Shown one piece after another: positions 33,301 to 45,800 of a DNA stretch of 64,000 nucleotides. Origin of the DNA: Aphis gossypii (lineage: Eukaryota > Arthropoda > Insecta > Hemiptera > Aphididae). The notes under the pieces are model-generated. The model saw only the letters and a program-made list of their open reading frames with translations, ran no database searches and was not told the origin of the DNA. Position numbers and translations under genes: made by a program. The DNA lies in assembly GCF_020184175.1 (NCBI RefSeq), contig NC_065530.1:39657260-39721259 (forward strand). The letters run 5' to 3'. The stretch's first letter is position 1; every line of letters begins with the position of its first letter.

Positions 33301-36300
33301 ATTATATTTTAGATATCACTAAGTGTCACTATTAGGATAAAAATAGTTGGTGAAGTGGTCCGAAATCGAAATTAAAAAAATTATTATCCCGTATTACAAA
33401 CAGGATTTTTTTTTTGTATTCAACAACGATTTTAATTCCAAATTAAATATCACACAATATTTCTTGCTAAGTCCGCGTGTGAATCATTAATAGTATATTA
33501 GTATGTCATATGTTTTTTACGCCACTGTTATTTTTCTAAATGAAACTTTGACTTTAATGTCAACTACTCTATTGTATTGTGAATCAATAAATAAATGTAA
33601 TCATCAGAATTCTTGTGGGGAATTTAGAGTTCTTTTGTGGTAAATAGAGAGATTTAGGTGAGCGTATGGTTTTAGTCGTATTTCGCTGATAAAAATTGGT
33701 TAATCAAAACAATGATTTTTTTTTTGTTGTATTCAAATTTATTATCACTATACAACTCTGCACGAATATTATATAATATTAATAAACAGAATATTTTATA
33801 CTTAACAAGCTTAAACGTAATTCTCTATGGAAATTATATTCTTCTACAGAAATACAAAGTTTAACATAATGTTTAATAATAGTTTAGACGTAATGGTGCA
33901 ATATTCATTAAAACAAAATCAGACTTCCATAAAATATTTGAAAGGTTTTAACAGCGCATAGTTTTTTGTGGTCGCATAAAACTAGTTATTTATGGTACCT
34001 AACTATTATGGAAGCAAAAACTATTCACCTAAATGTATATTATTTTCTACAGATCATATAGTTTGGTTAATAGTTTATAAATAACGATCTAATTATAATT
34101 ATAATATAATGCATTTCACCGCATGCTCGCTGAGTGGCTACGGCGTTACTGCAACCCCTTGGGCCTTGGGAAAATATATTCTATATAATACATTATAATA
34201 AAATAGATATCGTATCTTTTCCGCGGTATGCATATATAATAAACCATATATATAATATATATTATACACTATATACAGGCTCGATAAGAGCAGTAAGCAA
34301 TATTAATGTTATTTATTAACGTAAAACTGGTGCATGCGTTGTAATAATAAATATTATTAAAATATATGTATTGCAATTTGCAGTGGTATAATATAACAGT
34401 AATAAGTATAACAACGCATTCTGTGTTTATTTTAAAATATTATAAACTCGCAACAGCGGTATCGCGAATCTATAGACACGGAGTACGTACACTTACTATT
34501 GTACATTAATGATAAACATAATTATATTATTCTAGACGTTCGGTCTAAATGAATTGAACGAATTTCTTTTGTCGGACGTCGGCGACCAAGAACTAAAGAG
34601 TTCTTCCACCGACAACGATGTGTCCATTACATTGACGTCGACGCTCTGCGAAGATAGTACAGGATGTGAATGCGGTACTCAACAACTTTTTGACCAAGTA
34701 TGCAAAGTGGCTTCAAAGCGCTGTTATAGTAAATTAGGCTGCATAAGTCCAGTGAAACCAATCGGCCATTGTTGTTGGACTTGTGGTAAGATGTTTAATG
34801 CACACATAATATTATTGTCTTTGGTTTAATGATATACTAATTTATTCGATTCGAGTCGTGAATTTAATTTAACTGTAAAACATTGCACGTGTATATTATA
34901 TGAGTGTGTGTAAATAAAACGATTCTTTTAAAAGTAAATACAGAAGAAAAAAATGTACGCGCGTATAATAGTACCTATGAAAATATATTTTTTCACGTAA
35001 TCTTAACTTTAAACACTTATAAAGTTACAACTAATTAACTACTCGCTCGAAATACATTTTTTTTATAAATACTAGTTAATACACAAAATATTTCTTTTAG
35101 ATCAAAATTATATACTAATTATAGTATAAATATAAATATAACTTTGTCATATTTAAATAACCATTCTGTACATATTGTATATAATAGCAGTTAACTAGTA
35201 ATCAGTGTTATTAGAAAAAAAACTGTATTCATTATTATTGTTTGATTTTATTCTAGGAGCTTATTTTTTAATTAATTACAACCCAAATAGTTTTATTGAA
35301 GAAAAATTCAGTGAAGAATTTAAAAAAGACATAGTAAAATTAAACTCAACATTTGAAAAATATCAACTTTCTTATTATATGAGTAAACTGTTGAACGGAA
35401 AAATCCAAGTTGTATTGGCGAGTGATGCAAAATATGTGGATGAAATAAGTGAAATAGCTAACACTATACACTCGTTGCTGAATTCTTGTAAGTTATTACT
35501 TATAATAAATATTATTATATATCATATTATCATAATATATACTCAGATAATTAAACATCATAATTTAAAAAATAAAACATGATTTTGGTACGAGAATGTA
35601 TGGTGTAATTATTTGGTTAAAAATAATCAAACTTTCAAACTAATCAATTATCAGACATAATAATTTATGTATTCAAATAATACTATAATATTATACAACA
35701 TAAAACAGGGTGAGTGACACATTTATATTATTAAAATATGATTTTTAATGATGTTCTTTTGATTTAGATAAACTTGATATAAAAATTTAAATTGTTTTCT
35801 AAGGTTCTATTATAAAAATAAAATCATTAACTATATGCAGGGTATTCAATAATAATATTATGTTTACGTCACTTTTGAAGTTTATGTAAAGATGGTCCAA
35901 TTTGCAGGACGAAAGTAGTGAAAAATTATGTACATAATTTGCATGTATAAATGTGTGATATATATCTACAATATAACGTCAATAATAGAGGCGGTGGTGT
36001 TCAAAAAATTCTATGAAATTGGAACTAAAAGATTATTAAAATACCACCATCTCTTGAAATTCCAAATATTTTATACCATAAAAGAAATTTTTTATTTTGT
36101 AATTTTTAATAAAAATATTATATTATATTTACCACTAATGTAATTCCTCTCTTTTACGAGATCTTTGACAGCTTTTACAACGTATTTTATGCATACATTT
36201 TATCTGTTTTAAGTTTAATTTTAAGTTATGTATCATAATTTCATATTTTCATAATAATAAACTTTTCAATATTTTATTAATAGGCGAGTATATCGTGTAG

Positions 36301-39300
36301 TATAATACGATATAATACATCATCGTATGTGTTTGTTTATATAGTACAACTACTATTGTTCTAAAAAAAATTAGCTTTTTGCTTGGCTTTTTTTACTCAA
36401 TTTTAAAATATATTTATTACATTTTTAAAAATATAATAAATAACAATTTGGATTACTCGAAATATTTTTTTCTTTTTAAAACGTATATGCTATTATTAAA
36501 TTAAAAAATGTTTTATGGATAACTGCTGGAATAATCAAATTTCATTGTGTTGATTTTTCATAGATGCAATTAAAATACTTTTGGAACATAATAGTGTATG
36601 ATTAGTAGATGATAATATACTGTAGTGTTAATATAATAATACACGTGTGTGTTATTTTTTTAACAATAGATTTACAAAAAAACTACAATGTAAGATCGAG
36701 CTAATTTTTTAGTGGTGTGTTTTGTGTTTACTCATTGATGATGGTGTATTATTTTTTATAGATCGGGGCGTGACGAATGTGAACATGTTCAACTCGGGGC
36801 TGTCGTATGACGCTGACGGGATGACATACGGTCAAATAGCCCTAACCACATGTATCGTCATATTTTCCTGCATGTTGGCAATTATGGTTTACTACAACAA
36901 AGACTGGTAAACACACAATCATATATTATTATGTATTTTACTAATAATGATTTTTAATGATTAAATTAGCAATGAAAACCTATAAACGGTCGAATGGTTT
37001 GTCTGATTAACACAAATAAATGCCATGCGCGTCATATTAAAAAACTTTGCAAGTTCATCGTCGGCATCTTTCGAACTTTTTGAAACTTTTTTATGCGATC
37101 GCTAACGTATATATTGTATTGTATTATTTATATTTAATTTTTAGTTTTAAATATCATAATTCTGTCATTTAATGGCATTAAAAAAAAAAAAAAAATTAAA
37201 TATATCCAGTTTTATCAGCGACATTATTGCATGCCTGTCTACCGCTTACAAATATTTACATAATGTTATGTATTTTCATGCAATTAGATAATGTTTAAAA
37301 CTATTGAATTAGTAAGGTTATATTTGACTGATTTTTCACGGAAACATACTTATATATAAGAACTTAAATCAAAAAACATATTTATCCTCATTTTTTTTTA
37401 ATTTAACTCATATTTTCCCTTAAATTTGATTTTGAAGTATATGATTTTAAGAATTATTATTAATAGTGATTTTTGTTGATTATTAGAATAATTGAAAAAT
37501 AGTCATTTAAATAAGATTGATTGATCTAAGTAAACTTAATAACAAATTTATAGTTTTGTTGAGTGAATGTATGATGAATAAAAAGTATAAGTGCTTGGTT
37601 TTTTGGCGACGAATATATTGCGATGGTTACTCGTCCACCATACTAATTATGTTACATTTGAATAATTGATACTCGTATTTATTTTATATTATACTAATAC
37701 AGTACATGTAGAAATACACAATAATGATCAAAAATCACTTATCCACTGACTATACTGTCTATATTAGTGTGTGACTGTGTGTGTATGTGTAATGTGTAGG
37801 TATAGTATGTCTTAGAAAATTGCCTATATATAACTCCTTCAAAACAATCAGTATCGAATCATAATAAACTTTGGTCAATCGGAAACTTTTATCGTCTGAG
37901 TGATTGGTAGGGGATGAGTGGAGGGAAAATATGGATCAGTAACGTAATACATATTTTATAATACACTAATATAGCACAGACAATTGATTTCGAAAAACAT
38001 TTTTTGTGAGATTATTTTCTTGATACTTGAGTATATACCTATATATTTATGGCATTATATATTTTATCTGCAATATGTACTATAGACCGTAAATAATAGC
38101 TAAGTAGATGTGGTATTAAATTGATTTTTTGTATCATCGTCGAAATTTGTTATGATTTTATCTTTTTTCGTCAAATACATCTGCAAGAATATACTGTTTC
38201 GGTGAAATGTGCTATCGGATAAGACAAGGAACAATGAATGCTGTGTGTGGGTCGCGAGTGGGTGCGCGTATAGTGAATTGTGTCATACTTATACTGCCCG
38301 CTAGCTTTATAACGATTCGGTGCCACAGAGTCGCTATAAAAATCGGGTAAATATTGGGTAATAAATATAAGCTACAAAGGTCGAGTAACAAAAGCCGACT
38401 TAATGGTTTATAAAGTGTACAATGTACATGTATATAATATGATATATGCGTATAGCATTATTTATAGAAGAATTTTTATCGTGAACCAGAAAATATCTTA
38501 TGAAATTCAATAATTATTTTAAATTTGTCTACATTAAATATTAATAGATAAAATTATATATTAATATTTATCAATAGTATTTTTTTTTTAAAATAAAAAA
38601 TGAAATTGTATTTTCTAAAATTTAAGATAAAAGAATCACCCTATAGAATATAATATGTACATAATAATACACTGTACGATGTAATGACAAACCATCATCT
38701 TTTCTTGGACAGGAAATCGCTATTGTCGGGTTCCGGGTCTAGTACTGGTGCTGTATTCGTAAAATTCAAAAACGATACTAACGATGCAGTGGAACTAATC
38801 GATGAAGACGTCCGATTGCAACGTAAGACTTCATTCGACAACCCTACTTATGGAGCAGTGGAGAGTATGAAAAAATCACAGGTATCTATCGGTCAAAATT
38901 AATATAACATAATATTATATTTAACTACATATTTATCTTATAAATACAATGATATCTGTATCCGTAAACCGAAGAATTAGTATAAAAATTAACTCTATTG
39001 AAGTCCCATTTTGTATGCTATTTTTATATAATGTAGACTTTCACATTATATAATATATCTTTAAAAAAATTATTCCATTTAAACTCAAAAGCTTATCACT
39101 CAAAATTATGTCCTGCGCGTGGTAGACAGCAGTGATAGTATATACCCTCTTAACACTCCCCTTCATCAAATCGAGAGGAAATTATTTACCATGCCGTCTT
39201 ATAAACGTTTAAATCATAATATTTTTTATAAAATAATTATTTAATAACAATATATGTAATATCGTATATATTTATTGCTTATCGATCGTGTATGTTTGGT

Positions 39301-39404
39301 TTTAGACGTTTAGAAAAATCCATTCGTATTCAGATCTATCTGTTTCGACGACACAGAGTGAAGCCATGGATGTAGAACTGAAAGAAACTTTCGAACAAAA
39401 GTAA
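30255..39404 (+). CDS. Amnionless homologue (cubilin partner), eight coding exons
   Basis: Coding exons are 30255-30303, 30925-31190, 33020-33219, 34536-34785, 35257-35487, 36762-36906, 38713-38881 and 39306-39404, all with GT-AG introns. The phases join correctly to 469 residues if one missing base in exon 2 is allowed for; human AMN has 453. Seen: signal peptide (1 to about 20), an N-terminal KRWTPDVDFEAPRNWD segment, a repeat of that theme (EWVDPDNWSS), a nine-cysteine module (about 210-255), a membrane helix (about 358-377) and a cytosolic tail with FDNPTY (422-427). The (K)RW.P...FE...NW start, VPC..D...F segments and VWC-like cysteine module are characteristic of amnionless. In vertebrates and in fly nephrocytes amnionless anchors cubilin at the surface and drives protein endocytosis through FXNPX(F/Y) motifs. 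The symbol is left empty because the species is unknown; AMN is the human name. Confidence 0.9.
30925..31190 (+). CDS. amnionless homologue exon 2 (N-terminal domain), with a one-base frame break
   Basis: Acceptor TTTGCAG at 30918-30924, donor GTGAGT at 31191. The first half reads AKRWTPDVDFEAPRNWD...VFQEDT. From about 31047 the family-like sequence (VPVVVPAAGVDVCEIVLPVN) continues in another frame, so one base is missing near 31046-31050. Without it the exon would stop early. The second half retains conserved EIVLPVNGQLIL and matches the phase of exon 3. The exon is strongly CpG-rich, unlike its AT-rich surroundings. Confidence 0.8.
31191..33019 (+). other. Amnionless intron 2
   Basis: A 1.8-kb AT-rich intron. 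It holds a run of 26 T (31645-31670) and many ATA/TAT stretches. No nested gene or clear transposon was recognised. Confidence 0.7.
33020..33219 (+). CDS. amnionless homologue exon 3
   Basis: Acceptor TTTTCAG, donor GTGAGT at 33220. Encodes residues 106-172 including EWVDPDNWSS, ERIPCVHDTVVF and VPITIGSMKYG. This matches the second strand-rich part of the amnionless extracellular region (W..P..W...., ERVPC.HD.V.F). It ends in phase 0. Confidence 0.9.
34536..34785 (+). CDS. amnionless homologue exon 4 (cysteine-rich module)
   Basis: Acceptor TTCTAG, donor GTAAGA at 34786. Encodes residues 173-255. Nine cysteines at about 210, 216, 218, 228, 235, 241, 251, 252 and 255, including CCWTCG at the end, form a VWC-like module as in vertebrate amnionless. 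Confidence 0.9.
35257..35487 (+). CDS. amnionless homologue exon 5 (membrane-proximal stalk)
   Basis: Acceptor ATTCTAG, donor GTAAGT at 35488. Encodes residues 256-332, rich in Lys/Glu/Ser with few cysteines. It is more divergent than the neighbouring exons but stays open and in phase. Confidence 0.85.
35488..36761 (+). other. Amnionless intron 5
   Basis: 1.27 kb, AT-rich, with no coding or structural RNA signal recognised. Short open frames in it lack coding character. Confidence 0.6.
36762..36906 (+). CDS. amnionless homologue exon 6 (transmembrane helix)
   Basis: Acceptor TTTTATAG, donor GTAAAC at 36907. Residues 333-380. IALTTCIVIFSCMLAIMVYY (358-377) forms the single membrane segment, followed by a positive NKDWK start of the tail. 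Confidence 0.9.
36907..38712 (+). other. Amnionless intron 6
   Basis: 1.8 kb, AT-rich with a slightly more GC-balanced patch at about 38210-38400. Nothing further recognised. Confidence 0.6.
38713..38881 (+). CDS. amnionless homologue exon 7 (cytoplasmic tail with FDNPTY)
   Basis: Acceptor TTGGACAG, donor GTATCT at 38882. Residues 381-437. FDNPTY is an FXNPXY-type clathrin-adaptor signal; vertebrate amnionless carries FXNPXF signals in its tail. The exon ends in phase 0. Confidence 0.9.
39306..39404 (+). CDS. amnionless homologue exon 8 (C-terminus and stop)
   Basis: Acceptor GTTTTAG. Encodes TFRKIHSYSDLSVSTTQSEA and a short acidic end, with TAA at 39402-39404. This completes the tail. Confidence 0.85.
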   Translation, partial: TFRKIHSYSDLSVSTTQSEAMDVELKETFEQK

Positions 39405-39595
39405 TAATATTATGAATTCATAAAATACTTATGTGTATGTTTATTAATTGGTTTATATATAACTGTATAAGTGTAACAAATAATAATAATATTTTATTCT
39501 TTAACATTACTCATAATTGAATCCATCCGAATCGAATATGAATCAGACTTGTGCTATGTTTTGAGTGTATCATTTTCGCTGTACATGATTATTCA

Positions 39596-39601
39596 AATAA
39601 A
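39596..39601 (+). terminator. Poly(A) signal of the amnionless gene
   Basis: AATAAA 192 bases after the stop codon, the first canonical signal on this strand downstream of the gene. This implies a short 3' UTR of roughly 210-220 bases. Confidence 0.6.
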
Positions 39602-40752
39602 ACTTTTACCTATTCAAATCGTGTAAAAATGATTATTATTTTAATCGCAAGTATATTATAGTTCCTACACATTGCACACCGGCGGGCCTATTCAAATCGA
39701 AACAATTATGCGTTTACACGTGTATCTATCAGATCTCTGGACATGCATAGTTTTTAATTTGTTTTACCGTCCAAAAAGTTACCCTGTAATAACTTAATAG
39801 CCCATAGCATAATGGTTTAATATTTTATTACACTTTCAATGCTATATATTGCAGAGACGTGATACCCCGGGGGACTAAAGAGCGTAAGTATTCTAGTATG
39901 CGGATAGAAAAACGATAAATTACAACGAGAGCGTAACAATAACAGCAACAACACAATGTATATTTAGTTAAGTTGACATTATACACCTACGACAATAACT
40001 TTGACGGTTAAGTCATGTAAAATCAGTAATTTAAATATTTTTTCTTATCTTATAAAAGCTTTGCAAAATAATGCGAAAATCACGAGGAAATTCAAATAGT
40101 TAAGTTTACCTAACATCACCGCTCCATGTAAAATTAATGAAAAGTCGAAACACCAAAGTCAGTACAGAAAAATATATAGGTTACGAACAAACACTATTAC
40201 AGCGATGTTTGTATAGCTTTGCCTAAATTATAAGTAATTTTGTTGATAATCGCCATCGGGCACGTAGTCAGAAAATTTCTATTCGGGAGGCCTACAATTT
40301 TGGGCCATTCAGCCCTTGTATTATCTTTCATAATTTGTTTCCTATAGGAAAAACTTGTAAAGCCTGTAGAGGGTTTCTATCTCCATACTCCCCAAACCCT
40401 TTATAGGCAGAATCCCATACCAACAATCTTAATAATTTAAAATTTACCTTTAGTAGGTTAAAAAAAAATAATTTTCATATTTTAATATAAATCAAAAATA
40501 GTTTTTAAGCAATGTTAATTTATAATTATTAATGAACGTTAATAATACGAATATACGATATTTTAACTATATAAATATACATAATAATATTATAATATTT
40601 TATTCTTATTAAATACTAAATAGTTCAATACAAAAATTATTGTTCTGTATTTATGATGTTCAGAAAAACAACCGCAAAAAACATCTAAGTTTAAGTTTTT
40701 ATAAATTTATTTTGTTTCTATTGAAGCATTTGAAGCCAAATTGACTAGACTA

Positions 40753-40920
40753 TTATTTTGTCATTCGATTTCTCATATAGTTTTTCAACTGTTTAAGGCA
40801 TGAAAAAGTTCTTTCATGCGCTTCACTGGAAACTAGAACAGTTAAAATAGTAATAGCTGGTTTATACGTTTTACATTGCATTGAATGCAAGCTTTTACTT
40901 TTCAAGTAGAACAATAAATT
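40753..40920 (-). pseudogene. hAT transposase C-terminal (dimerisation) remnant
   Basis: The minus-strand frame reads KPAITILTVLVSSEAHERTF followed by SCLKQLKNYMRNRMTK and a stop at 40753-40755. This closely follows the hAT dimerisation signature (LxxLPVSSASAERSFSxLKRIKxYLRxxM). After the stop, a shifted frame continues with SLVNLASNASIETK, matching the following RLSSLALLSI segment, so the copy is frame-broken. Upstream catalytic parts are not recognisable. A sequence resembling an hAT end (GCACGTAGTCAG, about 40260) lies to the left. This is a dead transposon fragment. Confidence 0.75.
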
Positions 40921-41389
40921 TAATTATTATTTTTACTTGAACACTATTATGATTTTGATAGTTTTTAATAAATGTTGGTAAATTTTTTAGTTCTGACTAG
41001 AAATTTTCTATACTAAGTTTATAATGAACAACTAAAGGTTTCAATTGTTTATAAATTATAACTTAAAAACTGTTCACATTAAGGGTGTGAGTAAGATGTT
41101 GCTGCCAAAAAACCATGGTTATCTGTAAATTGTCTTTCTAGTTCTTTAATTAGGTATATAATCTAACATGGATATGATAACAAGTACGTGTAGTCTTAAA
41201 CAATTTTTTATGTAATCTGATTAGTTTCTATAAAGATCTTTAATATGCTCAGTATTTGACACTATATAGTTCTCATTTAATATTATATATTTCACTTTCA
41301 GATAACTTTTTCTATGAATATAAAATATATTTGAAAAAATAATAATAGTAATAATACAATAATATACAATAATAAATAAATAAATGAAT

Positions 41390-41515
41390 ATATTATTAAT
41401 AATATATTAATGTTATATTATATACAATTATATTATTATATTGTATTGTATTGTATTATATTATATTATATTATATTGTATAATATTATTATATATTATA
41501 TTGTGTATTATATTA
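41390..41515. repeat. Low-complexity ATATT / TTGTA / TTATA repeat
   Basis: Successive short tandem runs of TTGTA (about three units near 41440) and TTATA (about four units near 41458) within a purely A/T-dominated block. Microsatellite-like and prone to length change. Confidence 0.75.
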
Positions 41516-42128
41516 TTCTTATTAATTATTATTAAATCTTAATATTTTTTTTTTATATAATATTATACAATAATACATCTATTATAAATTATATAATAAT
41601 ATTAGAATCATAATATATTTTATTAATGAATAGTTATCACAATAGATTTATTTTATGTGTATAAACTATAAGCATAACATGTTTTTGATACTTGGTAAAA
41701 AAAGAAATGTATATGAATTTACGGCCCCCTGACTAGGTGACTGATCGCCATACATAATATTATATTCTTTACTTTTATGTGTACAATAAATACACAGTTT
41801 TGACCCAAAATAAGCGAACATTTAGACTGCCTATAGGCTATAGTAAATAAGTAAAATACAACTCTATATATGTGACAATAATTAAGCGAATTTAATACGA
41901 ATACAATTAATAATTTAATATGTAACTCGACAAATTTAAAACACAATATTTAGTAATTTACGAGTATATTACACATTTATAGTTGTGAATCTTCAAGGTG
42001 TTATATTTTAGAAAATATAAAAGTAAGGATAAGATATTTTTATGATATTATATAGAAAATTCATAAATTAGGAGAGTTGAAGAAATAGATATAACATATT
42101 ATAATGTCGAAAATATATTTTATACGTA

Positions 42129-42826
42129 GGGCTCGGATATTAAAGCATACGCTTCTTTTTTATACACGAGATAGAAATCTAATTTGTATTCTATATATAA
42201 ATTCGTTTCATGTCTTTCTGATTCCAAATAAACCAATTTATTACCTATATTATTTTTCAGTTAATTCAGCTGTAGAATTTTTATATATTTATTATGCTAC
42301 TATAGTAATAATAAAAAAATTGAATTAATAAGAAACGTAAAAACCCAGAATGCGTTATAGGTATTGGATTATTATTGTTTTCATTATCATCTTGTTTATT
42401 AAATGTATTAATAACATATAGACTATCGATCTACATAATATAGCAAGCAGTACCTATTCGGTCAGTATGCCTATAACATCGATATCGATCATTTCAAAAT
42501 TTAAGATTTAATGTTTTAATTTGAAACTTCTTGTATGAAGTATGCACCGATCAATTCAGTGCATGTAGAGAGTGTTTTTCTATGTATAAAAATATTTCGT
42601 CGGAGAATATATAGTCAGTTTCACTAGGTACTGAAAATCTAGAGAAATATATGGTAATTAATCAGGTATTTTTTTAAATTTAAATTAATTTTTATAACTA
42701 GTTTGTGTTAATCTTTGGTCATGTTTTTTTTTTTGCTTTTAAAAAAATTAAATATACTTATTTTTTGCTTTTTTAAAACAATCGTGTGCTTTTTTAGTTG
42801 CTTATTATGCTTTAAATTCCGAGCCC
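42129..42826. mobile_element. 698-bp TIR element (MITE-like) with TA target duplication
   Basis: The ends are inverted repeats. The left end is GGGCTCGGATATTAAAGCAT, and the right end reversed is GGGCTCGGAATTTAAAGCAT (two mismatches in 20). Weaker pairing extends to about 45 bases, both arms containing CACGA. TA flanks both ends (42127-42128 and 42827-42828), the target duplication used by Tc1/mariner-type elements. No transposase frame lies inside; the open frame crossing the left end (42104-42328) runs through the TIR and is not a gene. Non-autonomous by inference. Confidence 0.65.
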
Positions 42827-45800
42827 TATAATAATAAGTAGTGATGTATGACATGTATTATATACATACAACTATTAATTATTATTTATTCATTCTGTAG
42901 CCTGTAGGTTAGGTTATGGTCTTTAATAAATATTCTAATCACTACCTTTTACATTCTTGATTCCAAAACGTATAATTGAAAAAAAAACAAAAAGTATCAA
43001 ACGTTATTATAATTACTTTTCTTTGTTTTTTTAACATTACTTAATTATTGCATTTAATTATTTTATTTAGTCGACAGCTTAGCTTAAAAGTTTTAACTCT
43101 AGATACACACGCAAAGTGCTGACTCGTCATTGTCGAATATTATAAAAAATACGTATATTTACACTTTTAAGGAACTTAAGTAGGCAAACATTTTATGCGT
43201 GACGTAAATCGTTAGCAGAGTATCAGGTGAAATATTATCAGTTATATAAATCAATTAAATGACATAATATGTACATATTTCGAATTAATAAACATAAATA
43301 TTATTATGTAGATATTTCAAATGATGTTATCGTCTCATCTCAAATAAGGTCAAGTATTTTAATTTTCGATGGTTAATATAGACGTATTTACACATTATTT
43401 TTAATTTTATATTTGTAATAAATATTTAATTTAAAATAGATAGGTAGATATGGTTTTTAAATTGTGTTATTATCTATAATAATTATTACAAAATATCCAA
43501 AATATTATACAACCTCTTACCCAACGTTTAATATAAATTAAAATAATGGTAAAAATTCAGTTTATAGTCAATCTGGAATTATATTTTTGGCTGCATTTTG
43601 TCTGATAAAACAGCTAGCTAAGTTAATATCATAATTTTTTTATATATATAAATTATATTTTATGTGTAGTGTAAATGATCTGACTGTCAGAAGCTAAGCT
43701 AAATTTATTTATTATTCATGAAATATGATTATATTATTATTTTATCTACGCCATTTATTACTAACGATATGATTCAGTAAAGGCTTATATAGCATAGGAT
43801 GATATGACTATTTTTATACAAACATAAATTAGTTATATAGTAAGAGCATAAGTACTTGGAAGTGAAATAAGTATTTTTGCAATATTGTAGAAAAATTTAA
43901 AATAACAAAAATCGAAGATATTTGTAGCATAGTTAGGTAAAATAGGGAAACTTTTGTACATCGTCGATGAATTAGGACAAATTAAAACTGTAGGTACTGC
44001 AGTAATTTCGAGTTCAATATTCTAATTAATATTTAGAATTTATGTATTTATATTTTGATAACAAAAATGCTTAAATTTTTAACTGTTATATCTTTTCTGG
44101 TAGTTTAGTTTTTGGTTAGTACTTTAAGAGATCAAATTTGAAAGTTTTCAATATTCTTCTTAGTAATTTAGAAAAAAAAAGTAGGAAAAATGGACATTTT
44201 TACACAAAAGTAATTTTTCATTTAATTTATTTTATTATTTTATTTTAATTCAAAAACAAATAACCATAGATATTTGAAATTTTCAATTGGAAGTTACAAT
44301 ATAATTTATACATACGAAAATAAAAACAAAAATAGGTAGAATATTATAATATATAATTAACTCTTTTATTTTGATTTATTTATTAATAATTATTGTCATA
44401 TAAATAATATTTTAAATGTCATAAATGACAGCCGTAACAATTGAGTAACCGCTAAAATGTCATTATGTACTGCAGATATTTTTTTATACAATCTTAAAAA
44501 CAGTACCATATAGTTATAACCACAATCATTTTATAATAATATAAGACTATAAAATACATATAACAAATCAAGTGCAAAATTTAATTTTAATTATTTGCCA
44601 TAATTTTGTTAAAAATTATATGATGAAGGTGGTTGCACACACCACACAAAAAATGTTAGCATATTAAATTTATAGAATTGTATATAGTTTTTATCAGAGG
44701 GACTAATTGCAGTATACTTGGAGCTAAATTTTCTAAATTCTCCTAATTAGACTATTAAATTTGAAAGTTAACAATATAAATACAATTAACAAATTATAAA
44801 TTACCTATTTGGTTATATATGCTATTATATAATAATAACTAAATAGTTAATGACATAAGTATAACCGTATAGATAGTAGATAATAGACATATTAAATTAT
44901 ATGTCATTATAATAAATTCAAATAATGTGTATAAAATATATCTGACGTTTACTTGTGTCAATCAGTAATAATTTTTTTGGTAACTTGTTGCAGAAATTGC
45001 AGGTATAAAATAAACATAATATACCAATAACTTAGTCATAATATTATTGAAAATATTATCAAATTCGATTTTATTTCTATTATACGAGAAGAAACCACAT
45101 AACAATCAATAATAAACCTATAAACCTACATATTATACACATAAAAAGTAATAGTGTATAAATACTTGGCAACCGAGACATGTAGATTTATTAATTTATT
45201 TATTGCCATATCGCAAACGTTAAGTTTCTGTAATCCATTATTTAGTGAACGGACGATAGCAAATAAGAACAAAAATATAATTTTTTCTTTCATGGAGTGT
45301 GTTACTATAATGTAATAGCGACAAATATGACATTATTACGTTAGGTACTTTATCACATTATTCATTAATGTGATTAAGTCAAAGAAATTAAATTTCTTTT
45401 TTGGGACTTGGTTTTTATAAATTTTATGTTTACGTATACATTACTATTTTATTTTTTTACCTGATTAAGTATATTATACATTAAAATGTACTATATGTAG
45501 TCCGAGTCAAATGTTCAACAAATAAAATTTTTTATAGGGCATATAAATACATTAATACATACAAAAAATATGTTTATAAATATATTGTTGCCTGTTGGGA
45601 TCAGTAAATTATAAAAACTATTTTTTATATTAATTATTATTAGTAGCTAAAAAATATCAAAACAAAATAGATACTTTACATTCTATTATGTATTATTATA
45701 CATTAGTTTTGGTAAACCAATGTTCAATAGATTTACAAGTGAAAATAATAACTAACAAATAACTATCATCACGTTCCATTTTATGATAATCAATTTGAAA

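Noticed and set aside
33520..34535. Transposon end in amnionless intron 3 (GTGGCTACGGCGTTACTGC, about 34134)
   Set aside because: It resembles hAT-like ends only loosely; no partner end or target duplication was found.
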